Assembly (NCBI GenBank): GCA_026552835.1
Contig: JAPMTY010000012.1
Span: forward strand, 1-21,128
From: Candidatus Methanoperedens sp.
Lineage (GTDB): Archaea; Halobacteriota; Methanosarcinia; Methanosarcinales; Methanoperedenaceae
DNA length: 21,128 nt
Reading direction: 5' to 3'
Position 1 is the stretch's first letter, and each line of letters begins with the position of its first letter. Positions 13,727-21,128 of this stretch are shown here, piece after piece. Position numbers and translations under genes: made by a program. Under the pieces are notes generated by a model that saw only the letters and a list, made by a program, of their open reading frames with translations, was not told the origin of the DNA and made no database searches.

Positions 13727-13771
13727 ATTATCCACACTTATTTGTACTTCACCCAACAATTACACCCCACC

Positions 13772-14071
13772 ATGCGCAAGAAACAAAAAGACTGGGCAAA
13801 GGACATGGCGTACGAGCGCATGCACCTGCTTTTTGAGCTTGCAGACCATGAATTCAAAAACCACCCAGAACTCAGCAACAGGTATGTTGGACTGGCACGC
13901 CGCATCGGGATGAGATACCGCGTCAGGATGCCGCCGGAATTAAAGCACAGGATTTGCAAACACTGCCATGCTTACCTGGTGCAGGGCGCAACCGCACGCA
14001 CAAGGCTTCAGGGTACGCATATAACAACGACATGCACGGTTTGTGGAAAACAGATGAGACGGCCATATTAA
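13772..14071 (+). CDS. rnp4: ribonuclease P protein component 4 (Rpp21/Rpr2)
   Basis: The ATG at 13772 gives 99 residues beginning MRKKQKDWAKDMAYERMHLL, the usual archaeal Rnp4 N-terminal helices. An open frame from 13742 (TTG) would add 10 unlikely residues. Four zinc-binding cysteines are present as C62xxC65 and C88xxC91, and the basic stretch RRIGMRYRVR precedes them. The protein pairs with Rnp1 on the specificity side of the RNase P RNA and helps tRNA 5' processing. No ribosome-binding site is visible; a TATA-like TTATTTGTA about 30 bases upstream points to a leaderless message. It follows the UbiA-like gene by about 45 bases. Confidence 0.92.
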   Translation: MRKKQKDWAKDMAYERMHLLFELADHEFKNHPELSNRYVGLARRIGMRYRVRMPPELKHRICKHCHAYLVQGATARTRLQGTHITTTCTVCGKQMRRPY

Positions 14072-14076
14072 GTTAC

Positions 14077-14107
14077 GAAAAAAAATAAGTGCAGGCAATG
14101 CCTACAC
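14077..14107 (-). terminator. hairpin plus T-run after the DUF1059-like gene
   Basis: GTGCAGGC (14089-14096) pairs with GCCTACAC (14100-14107) with one mismatch and a 3-base loop. On the minus strand the hairpin is followed by TTATTTTTTTT. The stop codon of the DUF1059-like gene lies inside the stem. It may also end the convergent rnp4 transcript. Confidence 0.55.
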
Positions 14108-14266
14108 CTTCTTTGCCATTTTGAGGACATCCGCCTTTGAGATATCCTTTTTATGAACTTTCTTAACATGCTGCTGGGTGAACGATACAAGTTCATCGTC
14201 ACTCTCGGTGCGAAGCATGAAAGGACAGTCCATCCCCGCCGACTTACACGAAATTTCCTTAGCCAT
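14102..14266 (-). CDS. DUF1059-like small protein
   Basis: From the ATG at 14266 the protein has 54 residues, MAKEISCKSAGMDCPFMLR and a helical, lysine-rich tail. The two cysteines (C7, C14) and the 'ADxxKMAKK' ending fit the DUF1059 group of small putative metal-binding proteins. The frame continues upstream, but this start is fixed by a very strong ribosome-binding site, GGAGGTGAC, ending 5 bases before it. The strength of this site suggests high expression. The function of the family is unknown. It is convergent with rnp4. Confidence 0.8.
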   Translation of the reverse strand: MAKEISCKSAGMDCPFMLRTESDDELVSFTQQHVKKVHKKDISKADVLKMAKKV

Positions 14267-14281
14267 TTTTGTCACCTCCCC
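14267..14281 (-). promoter_or_regulatory. strong ribosome-binding site of the DUF1059-like gene
   Basis: On the minus strand, GGGGAGGTGAC matches the archaeal anti-Shine-Dalgarno almost perfectly and decides the start at 14266. Confidence 0.75.
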
Positions 14282-14375
14282 GGACTTCAATTGCTACTAA
14301 CAAAATATTGAAGGGGAATAGATTTATAGTTTCCTGTAAGTAAAATTTTCGTCTGCCCAACATAAAATGCAGAAG

Positions 14376-14480
14376 AAGCAAAATAGCCACCGAGACACAG
14401 AGGTCACAGAGTCATTATTTCTCTGTGTTCTCTGCGCCTTCGTGGCTAATATTTTTCGTCAAAACCAAACTATTTTACAG
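14376..14480. repeat. 105-bp palindromic repeat, copy 1
   Basis: This copy differs from 20875-20979 at two positions in 105. Its first two-thirds fold into an imperfect long hairpin: AGCCAC, CGAG and CACAGAG on the left pair with CTCTGTG, CTTCG and GTGGCT on the right, around TCATTATTT. The remaining tail (to TATTTTACAG) is not palindromic. It has no coding frame. It looks like a MITE-like or REP-like element; similar 'CACAGAG' palindromes are widespread in environmental genomes. Confidence 0.85.
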
Positions 14481-14545
14481 CTTGTTAAATTCCTTCACTG
14501 CCCGGATGCTTTCCCTATTTTTGCTATCATCGACATTTGCTGATA

Positions 14546-14553
14546 AATTATAT
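14546..14553 (+). promoter_or_regulatory. TATA box of the YyaL-type gene
   Basis: ATTATATA lies about 28-30 bases before the ATG at 14577, supporting that start and a leaderless transcript. Confidence 0.55.
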
Positions 14554-14576
14554 ACCCTTGACGCAGAATAATATTG

Positions 14577-16664
14577 ATGGAAAATAAGGGAGTTAGTGAA
14601 AAAAGACCTAACCGGCTCATCAATGAAAAAAGCCCGTACTTGCTTCAGCATGCCTACAATCCCGTGGACTGGTACCCCTGGGGGAAAGAGGCATTTGAGA
14701 AAGCAAAAACCGAGGATAAACCGGTTTTCCTTTCAATCGGATATTCCACCTGCCACTGGTGCCACGTCATGGAGAAAGAGTGCTTTGAGGATGAACAGGT
14801 CGCAGAATTGATGAATGATTCTTTTGTGAGCATAAAAGTCGACCGTGAAGAGCGGCCTGACATTGACAGCATCTATATGGCTGCATGCCAGAGGATGACA
14901 GGAAGCGGCGGCTGGCCTCTTAATATGATTATAACGCCGGACAAAAAACCCTTCTATGCTGCTACCTACATCCCTAAAGAAAGTAAATTCGGGCGGATCG
15001 GGATGCTTGAGATGATACCGCGATTAAAAGACTACTGGAACACAAAGAGAAACGAGGTTGAAGCAGCCGCAAATAATAGCGTACAGGCTCTAAAGACAGT
15101 AGAATCCCCGGGTGAAGAATTAGACGAAGAAGCTCTTCATGAGACGTATGAACAACTCCTGGCATTGTTTGATGAACAGCATGGCGGTTTTGGCGATGCG
15201 CCCAAGTTCCCGACACCTCACAGCCTCATGTTCCTTCTCCGTTACTGGAAGCGCACAGGGGATAAAATGGCGCTATTCATTGTTGAAAAAACACTCTCTG
15301 CGATGCGTATGGGCGGGATTTTTGACCATATTGGATCTGGATTTCACAGGTATTCCACTGATGCAGGGTGGCTTGTCCCGCACTTTGAAAAAATGCTATA
15401 TGACCAGGCGCTGCTTGCAATGGCCTACATAGAAGCTTATCAGGCAACAGGGAAGGAAGAATACAAAAAAACATGTCAGGAGATATTTACCTACGTGCTA
15501 CGCGATATGACCTCAAAAGAAGGTGGATTTTATTCAGGTGAAGATGCGGACAGCGAAGGTGAGGAGGGGAAATTCTATGTATGGACGGAGGAGGAAATCC
15601 GCACAGTTCTTTCCGGGGATGAAGCAGAGCTTGTAAGAAAGGTCTTCAGTATCAGTAAAAACGGCAATTTTCCTGAAGGGAAAAATACAGGAAGAAATAT
15701 ACTCCACCTGACAAAACCGCTTTCATGGCATGCGTCCAATTTTAAAATTTCAGTGAAAGAACTGGAAGAGCGTATCGAAGCAGCGCGGGGCAAACTTTAT
15801 GATGCGCGGGAAAAACGCATTCATCCTGGCAAGGATGATAAGATTTTGGCAGACTGGAACGGCTTGATGATAGCCGCGCTCGCCCTGGGGGCGGCTGTTT
15901 TTGAAGATTACCAGTATGCTGAGGCAGCCCAAAAGGGAGCGGATTTTATTCTTTCAAAAATGCGTAACGCAGCCGGCAGGCTTTATCATCGCTACAGGGA
16001 TGGTGAAATTGCGGTTCCTGCCCTGCTGGATGATTACACATTTCTTATCTGGGGATTGATAGAACTCTACGAAACCACATTTGAGATACGATTCCTGAAA
16101 GCTGCGCTTGAGCTTAATGATAACCTTGTGGAACATTTCTGGGATGGGGGAAACTCGGGTTTTTACCTCACGGCAGATGATGCCGAGAGTATTCTCATGC
16201 GAAAGAAAGACATTTATGACGGCGCTGTCCCCTCTGGGAATTCTGTGGCAATGTTGAACCTGGTCAGGCTGGGTAAAATGACAGGCAATCCTGAATTTGA
16301 GAAGAAAGCAGCGTTGATTGGAAAAGCATTCTCAGGGAGCGCCAGGCAGTCCCCCGCTGCTTATACTATGCTCATGACGGCTCTGGATTTTGCGATTGGG
16401 CCAACAGCAGAGGTCGTTATCGCCGGGGACTTGCATGATCAGGATACAAAAAATATGCTTGCTGCTTTGCGAAGGGAGTTTATACATGGAAAAGTGGTGA
16501 TTTTCCGCCCAATCGGTGAGGAACCTGAAATTGTCAATCTCGCAGCTTATGCGAAACACATGCAAAGCATCGAAGGCAAAGCTACTGCCTATGTGTGCCG
16601 GGATTTCAGTTGCAGGCCTCCGACAACGGATATCGGGGAAATGATGAGGTCGCTTGGCATTTAA
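14577..16664 (+). CDS. YyaL/DUF255 (spermatogenesis-associated protein 20-like) thioredoxin-domain protein
   Basis: This 695-residue protein has the typical length of the family. The N-terminal part (about 10-165) is a thioredoxin-like domain with [20 protein letters not shown] and a CHWCH active motif (C59, C62), then the conserved [11 protein letters not shown]. The rest resembles a six-hairpin (alpha/alpha barrel) glycosidase-like domain, including [12 protein letters not shown] and [12 protein letters not shown], followed by [11 protein letters not shown]. The activity of these proteins is not settled; a redox or sugar-isomerase-like role has been suggested. The ATG at 14577 is chosen over a TTG one codon earlier because of TATA spacing. 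The stop overlaps the stop of the convergent radical SAM gene (TTAA). Confidence 0.92.
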   Translation: MENKGVSEKRPNRLINEKSPYLLQHAYNPVDWYPWGKEAFEKAKTEDKPVFLSIGYSTCHWCHVMEKECFEDEQVAELMNDSFVSIKVDREERPDIDSIYMAACQRMTGSGGWPLNMIITPDKKPFYAATYIPKESKFGRIGMLEMIPRLKDYWNTKRNEVEAAANNSVQALKTVESPGEELDEEALHETYEQLLALFDEQHGGFGDAPKFPTPHSLMFLLRYWKRTGDKMALFIVEKTLSAMRMGGIFDHIGSGFHRYSTDAGWLVPHFEKMLYDQALLAMAYIEAYQATGKEEYKKTCQEIFTYVLRDMTSKEGGFYSGEDADSEGEEGKFYVWTEEEIRTVLSGDEAELVRKVFSISKNGNFPEGKNTGRNILHLTKPLSWHASNFKISVKELEERIEAARGKLYDAREKRIHPGKDDKILADWNGLMIAALALGAAVFEDYQYAEAAQKGADFILSKMRNAAGRLYHRYRDGEIAVPALLDDYTFLIWGLIELYETTFEIRFLKAALELNDNLVEHFWDGGNSGFYLTADDAESILMRKKDIYDGAVPSGNSVAMLNLVRLGKMTGNPEFEKKAALIGKAFSGSARQSPAAYTMLMTALDFAIGPTAEVVIAGDLHDQDTKNMLAALRREFIHGKVVIFRPIGEEPEIVNLAAYAKHMQSIEGKATAYVCRDFSCRPPTTDIGEMMRSLGI

Positions 16665-19108
16665 TTGCTTTCCACTCTTGCATCCATCCATTCCTCCCCA
16701 AAAAGATGTTTGAGCAGCGAAACGATGCTAAAATTCGACCCCGTTTCTATCTCCAGTGATACGCTGCCGTTATCCTGCCGCAGCGCAGCAGAATTCAGGA
16801 GCTTCTTCTTCCTGTCCTTTGCAGCCACCTCAAAATAAGTCACCACATCTGTTTTCCTTATATCAAACCCCATCCCGTTCTCAAGCATGAAACCCTGTAA
16901 TTTGTTCTGGAAACTGTACTTTGATACGTCCTTCCATACCGATGTTATCCTGAAACTATTTCCGATCTCTTTCTCCGAAATTCTTGAAATATCCAGAAGC
17001 GGGGATTCGATTATGTTCTTTTCAAGATACCCAAGGAAAACATCGGATGAAACCATGAACTCAAAATCGTACAGGAATCGCCCGAATAAAAACCCGTATC
17101 CTTTCGAGGCTGGCATATTCTGCACCTGCCTGCACGCAAGATAATCTTTAGCAAGAGACGGTATATGCTCAAAAACAGCCCTGCCTGTAAAAGCGCATTT
17201 TGCCTCAGGCGTCAGGAATCTTCCCTCTTCTTTTATCGTAACAACCGCCTGCACAGTTTGCGGCCTTTTCTTCAGTTCCACTGTCTTTTTGAGCCTCTCT
17301 ATATCTTCCAGCCCGACTTCGGGAAGCCTTGAAAGTTTGCGGTCTTCACAGCCCCCGCATCCTATGCATTCCCCTTTTTCCTGGAGGCAGTAACCGCTGT
17401 CCTTGAAGTTCCTGGCTTCATCGTACATCCTGTAAAGGAATGATTTGGCAGGCGCGCCTTTTAAGTTCTCAAAAGGAAAAACGTAATTTTCATCCTTGGA
17501 GGCATATAAGCCATCACCGGATGCAGACCGCAGCGATGAAATTAGCGCATTTTTATCCCCGGTTATATGTTCCCCGTCAAAGTATCCTCCCTTTTTTGCG
17601 AAATCGAATATGACATTAAAACATTCAAAACCGCCAAGCGCGATATGCTGTGATACGAGGAAATCCTCCATATCCTGCGCAATCCTGAATTCAAAACCGT
17701 TGGTTTCGCAATCCCTTTTCAAATCGCCTTTTATTTTTTTTATGCTGTCCGGGTCTTTTATGGTTGGAGCAAACTGCATCGGCGTAAAAGGGAGGTTCAC
17801 AAGCAGCCCGAAACTCATAATAGTCCGGCATCCCGGGGATAACCCGATTTTCAGCCGCTTGAGCTTCATTATGAAGTCTTTGAATTCTTTCAGGTCATTG
17901 TCATTTTCAAGCCCGGTTATCATGAAAAATAATTTCAGCTGCCTTGGTTTTCTTGCATATATTTGTTCAAGAGCCTTCAAAAGTTCCTGTTCGTTGAGGC
18001 TCTTATGTAAATAGCGCCTCATCCTGTCGCTGATTCCTTCGACCCCGAGCGTGTATGTGCGTTTGCCTGATAGAATCTCGATGTTCAGGAGTTCAGGCCG
18101 CATCGCTATTATATCAGCGCGCTGGCTCTTGAAATTCACGAACTTCGCTACTTCGTTTAAGTCTGCTATAATCCGCGATATTCCAGTGTGCATGTTGAAA
18201 TTAAAACTCAGGAAATCAAATTCTGTCGGAGCATGTTTTGTTTTTACTTCAAGCGCCTTTTCCAGTATATCCCCAGGCGCATACTCCCTGAAAGGTTTTC
18301 TTGTATTTCCTTCAAAGCAGAAAGAGCAAAAGCAAGAGCAGCCCTGTGTAATCTGGAGTTTTGCGGTATTTTCAATGTCTGTGTTCAGTATCGGATAATC
18401 GGTAAGGATATGCGAAGCATCGGGGGCTTTCGGAGGTGCGGCACATGCGCTTTCAGGGATTGGAAGCCTGACATCAAAGAAACCTGGTATCTCTTTCTCA
18501 AGAATCCTGAGTAATTCTGGTTTAGGACAATCCTTTTTTTCGTTTATTATTGATACGATTTTTTGCACAGCGCCTTCGCCTTCCCCGAAGTATAGGGCAT
18601 CGACAAACGAGTCACCTTCAAGAGAAATCGCACACTGTGCCATAAGAGCATTTGAGCCGCCCATGACAACGATAGGCCTGGCCGGGCGCCTTTCTTTTTT
18701 AGTTGCGGGAATTCCCGTGTTCATAAAAAGATAAGGCAGGTTGAATAATTCAAGAGTGAAAGAATTGGATACAAGCACGAGGTCAAAATCCGATATCGAG
18801 CGAAGCGATTGAATGCCCAGGAAAAATGGTATGTTGTTATCGGCAAAAAGCTGGATGTTCTTCGGGTTCGGGAAAAAGGCATAATCAATATACGCATCAG
18901 GTAACGCTCTTCTCGCTTCCTGGAACAGGAAATGATGGGTTATGGATTCGCGGATATTCGGAAATGGGGACAGCCTGGCAATCAGCACCCGCAATTTTGC
19001 ATCTTCGAATCCCGGATTATTAAATGTCGGGTTGCTGCGTGGAAAGTATGCGCGATAACCGTCCAGCCTGTAGAGGTTTTTAAATATGAATTCCTGGTAG
19101 TCCGTCAT
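16661..19108 (-). CDS. large radical SAM protein with N-terminal B12-binding-like domain
   Basis: The 815-residue protein has an N-terminal region (about 38-190) resembling the cobalamin-binding domain of B12-type radical SAM enzymes: [34 protein letters not shown] and [10 protein letters not shown]. The radical SAM motif is CxxxCxxC at C257, C261 and C264 with an extra C259 inside it. A second Cys group, C574 plus C581xxC584xxC587, could hold another Fe-S cluster. The C-terminal 200 residues match no domain that I recognise. The layout recalls TIGR03960-type proteins, but the N-terminus lacks an obvious DxHxxG cobalamin motif. The substrate is unknown. It overlaps the YyaL-type gene by 4 bases at the stops. 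A leaderless start is likely. Confidence 0.85.
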   Translation of the reverse strand: MTDYQEFIFKNLYRLDGYRAYFPRSNPTFNNPGFEDAKLRVLIARLSPFPNIRESITHHFLFQEARRALPDAYIDYAFFPNPKNIQLFADNNIPFFLGIQSLRSISDFDLVLVSNSFTLELFNLPYLFMNTGIPATKKERRPARPIVVMGGSNALMAQCAISLEGDSFVDALYFGEGEGAVQKIVSIINEKKDCPKPELLRILEKEIPGFFDVRLPIPESACAAPPKAPDASHILTDYPILNTDIENTAKLQITQGCSCFCSFCFEGNTRKPFREYAPGDILEKALEVKTKHAPTEFDFLSFNFNMHTGISRIIADLNEVAKFVNFKSQRADIIAMRPELLNIEILSGKRTYTLGVEGISDRMRRYLHKSLNEQELLKALEQIYARKPRQLKLFFMITGLENDNDLKEFKDFIMKLKRLKIGLSPGCRTIMSFGLLVNLPFTPMQFAPTIKDPDSIKKIKGDLKRDCETNGFEFRIAQDMEDFLVSQHIALGGFECFNVIFDFAKKGGYFDGEHITGDKNALISSLRSASGDGLYASKDENYVFPFENLKGAPAKSFLYRMYDEARNFKDSGYCLQEKGECIGCGGCEDRKLSRLPEVGLEDIERLKKTVELKKRPQTVQAVVTIKEEGRFLTPEAKCAFTGRAVFEHIPSLAKDYLACRQVQNMPASKGYGFLFGRFLYDFEFMVSSDVFLGYLEKNIIESPLLDISRISEKEIGNSFRITSVWKDVSKYSFQNKLQGFMLENGMGFDIRKTDVVTYFEVAAKDRKKKLLNSAALRQDNGSVSLEIETGSNFSIVSLLKHLFGEEWMDARVESN

Positions 19109-19380
19109 TTTGAGCCTGATTTTTTTATGATTCCGGGTTAATACATTCCGGTCACTTAGCAGTTAATACCTTCCTTGAACATAATGGCTGTTGCAAACCT
19201 ATAGCATGATTAGGGGTAAGATTTATTAATGAGTTTGGTTATATTGGATTTTAGTGAAGGATTTGGTTCTTAAATTTATTTCCAAGGAAAAAAACGCGAA
19301 TAGATTTTTTGATATTTATAATTAAAAATATATACCGAAAATTTTATGCTAATTTTTGATCACAACATGGAGGATGAATC
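19109..19380. other. intergenic region with divergent promoters
   Basis: No gene, repeat or strong hairpin is seen here. AAATATATAC (19325-19334) is the likely TATA box for the small Cys protein and transporter genes, and AATCATAAAAAAATC on the minus strand may serve the radical SAM gene. Confidence 0.4.
19369..19377 (+). promoter_or_regulatory. strong ribosome-binding site fixing a TTG start
   Basis: GGAGGATGA leaves 7 bases between GGAGG and the TTG at 19381. The nearby ATG triplets are out of frame or quickly stop, so the TTG is the credible start. Confidence 0.6.
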
Positions 19381-19527
19381 TTGAAGTATTGTGTCGACTG
19401 CAGATACTTCTCAACTAAAGTAAAAGGAAGCAATAGGGAACAATACGACGGTTCCTGCACACTGATGAAGAAAAACGTGTATGAAACCGGCCGTGAGTGC
19501 AAAGAATTCAAAGAAGAGCGCTTATAG
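19381..19527 (+). CDS. 48-residue four-Cys protein (probable zinc binder)
   Basis: A TTG start after a strong GGAGG ribosome-binding site opens 48 codons. The product begins MKYCVDCRYFSTK and has cysteines at 4, 7, 26 and 40, a plausible single zinc site of the CxxC-C-C type (…GSCTLM…, …RECKEF…). Small proteins of this pattern (CxxCxYF...C...CxxF) occur widely and have no known function. The stop lies 6 bases before the TTG start of the ArsB-like transporter, so the two probably form an operon under the TATA box near 19325. It may be a metal-sensing or accessory peptide for the transporter, but only position supports that. Confidence 0.65.
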   Translation: MKYCVDCRYFSTKVKGSNREQYDGSCTLMKKNVYETGRECKEFKEERL

Positions 19528-19533
19528 GCGAAA

Positions 19534-20826
19534 TTGAGTCAGATTCTGGCTATTGCTGTTTTTGTATTTACTTACGCACTGATAGTCTTAAAACCCAAGG
19601 GAATCAATGAAGCCGGTGCTGCTTTAATCGGCGCCGCAATTACAATTGTTTTTTTACTCAAGCCGCATCATATAATTGAAGCGCTCGGTATTTCGACCGT
19701 GGAAATGCCGCAGCCGCTTGTGACCACATGGAACGTGGTCATGATACTTGCGACTTTGATGGTAATCTCAACCCTGCTTGACGATTACGGTTTCTTTGAG
19801 TACTGCGCTTCAAGGGCGATCTACGCATCAAAAAACAGCGGAGAGCGGCTTTTTTTATATACCTTCCTTGTAGTTTCGGTTATCTCCCTTTTTGCCGGAA
19901 ATGACGTTGTTATCCTGACCACCACGCCTATAATACTTATTTTCTGCAATAAAGCGGGTATTAACCCGAAACCCTACATGTATGTCTCGTTTTTTGCGGC
20001 AAACACATTTTCAATGCCGCTGTATATCGGAAACCTGACCAATATATTGATCGGCGACAGCTTCAAACTTGATTTTTTCGGTTTCACAGGATACATGATT
20101 CTCCCGACATTAGCCGCTGCTTTTGTAAATTATTACCTGATGAAGTATATTTTCAGGAAACAGATACCTGAGACTTTCAGCTCCCTGAATAATGGAAGAA
20201 CACAAATTAAAAATAAATTCCTTATAGGACTCGGTCTGGCAGTCCTGCTTGCAGTTATTTTACTTGGCGGCGTTGCGAACCATTACGGGATACCTCTTTC
20301 TATCGTGACTTTAGGCGGCGCTTTAATCCTGCTGCTATTTGAGCGGCGCCCGACCATGCGCTTGCGGAAAGTCTCATGGAATGTCGTACTTTTCGTTATC
20401 GGCCTTTTCATAGTGGTAAAAGGGATTGAGGTAAGCGGCGCCGCAGATAACGCCGGGGAATTCCTGTTTTCGCATTTAAGCAGTAATATGACTGCTGCAA
20501 TCTTCACAGTGTCTCTTTTCTCTGCTTTTTTATGCAACCTCGTCAATAACATACCCATGACCGCCATGATGATATCTATAACACAGCATGCAGGTTTGTC
20601 CGCGCAAATGAACACGGCGATGGGATATTCACTGGTCATAGGCTCAAATCTTGGCGCGAATTTCACAACGTTCGGCGCGCTTGCCGGGATTCTCTGGCTT
20701 GAAAGCGGGCGGCGATATGGATGGAGCACGACAATGACGGACCTATTGAAAATCGGATTATTTATTACTCCCATAGCGATTCTGGGGGCAAGCCTTGTGC
20801 TGGCGCTTGAAATGTTTATCTGGTAA
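19534..20826 (+). CDS. ArsB/SLC13-type ion transporter
   Basis: The 430-residue protein has about 11-12 hydrophobic helices and the repeated signatures of the ArsB/NhaD/CitM-type ion transporter superfamily. In the first half FAGNDVVILTTTPIIL is present; in the second half LVNNIPMTAMM and GSNLGANFTTFGALAGILW. The paired motifs are typical of inverted-repeat transporters. Substrate is not settled by sequence: arsenite efflux, sodium/proton exchange or an organic anion are all possible. No arsR or arsA gene is nearby, which weakens an arsenic role. The TTG start is supported by close spacing after the small four-Cys gene and the hydrophobic opening helix. Confidence 0.85.
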   Translation: MSQILAIAVFVFTYALIVLKPKGINEAGAALIGAAITIVFLLKPHHIIEALGISTVEMPQPLVTTWNVVMILATLMVISTLLDDYGFFEYCASRAIYASKNSGERLFLYTFLVVSVISLFAGNDVVILTTTPIILIFCNKAGINPKPYMYVSFFAANTFSMPLYIGNLTNILIGDSFKLDFFGFTGYMILPTLAAAFVNYYLMKYIFRKQIPETFSSLNNGRTQIKNKFLIGLGLAVLLAVILLGGVANHYGIPLSIVTLGGALILLLFERRPTMRLRKVSWNVVLFVIGLFIVVKGIEVSGAADNAGEFLFSHLSSNMTAAIFTVSLFSAFLCNLVNNIPMTAMMISITQHAGLSAQMNTAMGYSLVIGSNLGANFTTFGALAGILWLESGRRYGWSTTMTDLLKIGLFITPIAILGASLVLALEMFIW

Positions 20827-20874
20827 TTCCATCGATTTTCAAGAAAACGTGGGTGTAAAATCCTTTAAATCAAA

Positions 20875-20979
20875 AAGCAAAATAGCCACTGAGACACGGA
20901 GGTCACAGAGTCATTATTTCTCTGTGTTCTCTGCGCCTTCGTGGCTAATATTTTTCGTCAAAACCAAACTATTTTACAG
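20875..20979. repeat. 105-bp palindromic repeat, copy 2
   Basis: Matches 14376-14480 at 103 of 105 positions; both differences lie in the left arm of the hairpin (CACTGAGACACGGAGG here). It is in the same orientation as copy 1. It lies between the transporter and the ribosomal protein gene, with no coding frame. Confidence 0.85.
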
Positions 20980-20995
20980 TTCCAGAAAACAGTAG

Positions 20996-21003
20996 TTATA
21001 TAT
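20996..21003 (+). promoter_or_regulatory. TATA box of the ribosomal protein gene
   Basis: TTATATAT lies about 45 bases before the ATG at 21043, leaving a leader of about 20 bases that contains the ribosome-binding site AGGTGAT. Confidence 0.5.
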
Positions 21004-21042
21004 CTGATTGAGTACAACTCGAACGCCTGTTCAGGTGATATT

Positions 21043-21128
21043 ATGAATTTCATGGTAAAAGGCACATTCAAAGCAGGACTCAAATGGGAAAGATTTACAA
21101 AAACAATAACAAGTCTGAATAAAAAGAA
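21043..21128 (+). CDS. rplX: 50S ribosomal protein LX (L18Ae/eL20), 3'-partial
   Basis: Only the first 28 codons are in the window. The product begins MNFMVKGTFKAGLKWERFTK, which matches the archaeal ribosomal protein LX opening (F-x-V-K-G-T-F-K...W-x-x-F-T-K). The ribosome-binding site AGGTGAT ends 4 bases before the ATG. The gene runs off the window end. Downstream neighbours cannot be seen. Confidence 0.85.
   Translation, partial: MNFMVKGTFKAGLKWERFTKTITSLNKK

Noticed and set aside
13450..13759. Long minus-strand ORFs opposite the UbiA-like gene
   Set aside because: They are antisense to a clear membrane-protein gene with intact motifs and show no signals of their own.
15961..15972. CGTAACG match inside the YyaL-type gene
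   Set aside because: A single partial match (GCGTAACGC) within coding sequence, with no neighbouring sites at 27-bp spacing.

Overview
This window looks like a chromosomal segment from a methanogen-like, cytochrome-rich archaeon, most probably the 'Candidatus Methanoperedens' (ANME-2d) group of the Methanosarcinales. Clearly archaeal features are Dph2, RNase P component 4, a GPN-loop GTPase, archaeal ribosomal protein LX, a tRNA without an encoded CCA end, and TATA boxes about 27-30 bases before many start codons (leaderless promoters). Secreted multiheme c-type cytochromes, HdrC-HdrB, and UbiA-like and UbiD-like enzymes suited to menaquinone synthesis narrow it to that group. The taxon is inferred; no search was run.

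Layout. 1-2367: three same-strand secreted c-type cytochrome genes, the first cut by the window edge. 2414-4047: a TlyA/FtsJ-like rRNA methyltransferase and dph2 on the minus strand, sharing one base. 4110-4195: tRNA-Ser(CGA). 4196-4499: a possible 50-residue ORF and a structured small-RNA-like element. 4500-5836: hdrC-hdrB. 6076-6868: a small archaeal protein, a doubtful small ORF and a dUTPase/dCTP deaminase family enzyme. 6960-10081: an accessory region with a GlpM/DUF3147-like membrane protein, a Xer-type tyrosine recombinase with a dif-like palindrome in its promoter, an AT-rich HEPN-like gene, a recombinase 3' remnant and a second copy of the small-RNA-like element. It is threaded with 15 copies of a 9-bp palindrome (CCGTWACGG), mostly spaced 27 bp apart. 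10095-13726: a small Cys/His protein, the UbiD-like decarboxylase, a small membrane protein, the GPN-loop GTPase and the UbiA-like prenyltransferase. 13772-16664: RNase P component 4, a DUF1059-like protein, one copy of a 105-bp palindromic repeat and a YyaL/DUF255 protein. 16661-20826: a large radical SAM protein, a 48-residue four-Cys protein and an ArsB/SLC13-type transporter. The second repeat copy follows, then the start of the ribosomal protein LX gene.

How the parts work together. The cytochromes would carry electrons across the cell envelope. HdrBC belongs to the heterodisulfide/thiol arm of methane metabolism. The UbiD/UbiA pair probably supplies menaquinone, the membrane carrier between the two. 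The rest of the core set serves translation, tRNA processing and nucleotide clean-up.

The best candidate for something undescribed is the 6960-10081 segment. Phased CCGTWACGG arrays separate almost every gene module there, next to a Xer-type recombinase with its own dif-like site. A HEPN-like cargo gene sits between two copies of the recombinase 3' end that share 67 identical bases. The small-RNA-like element in this segment has a diverged homologue, promoter included, 5.4 kb away.
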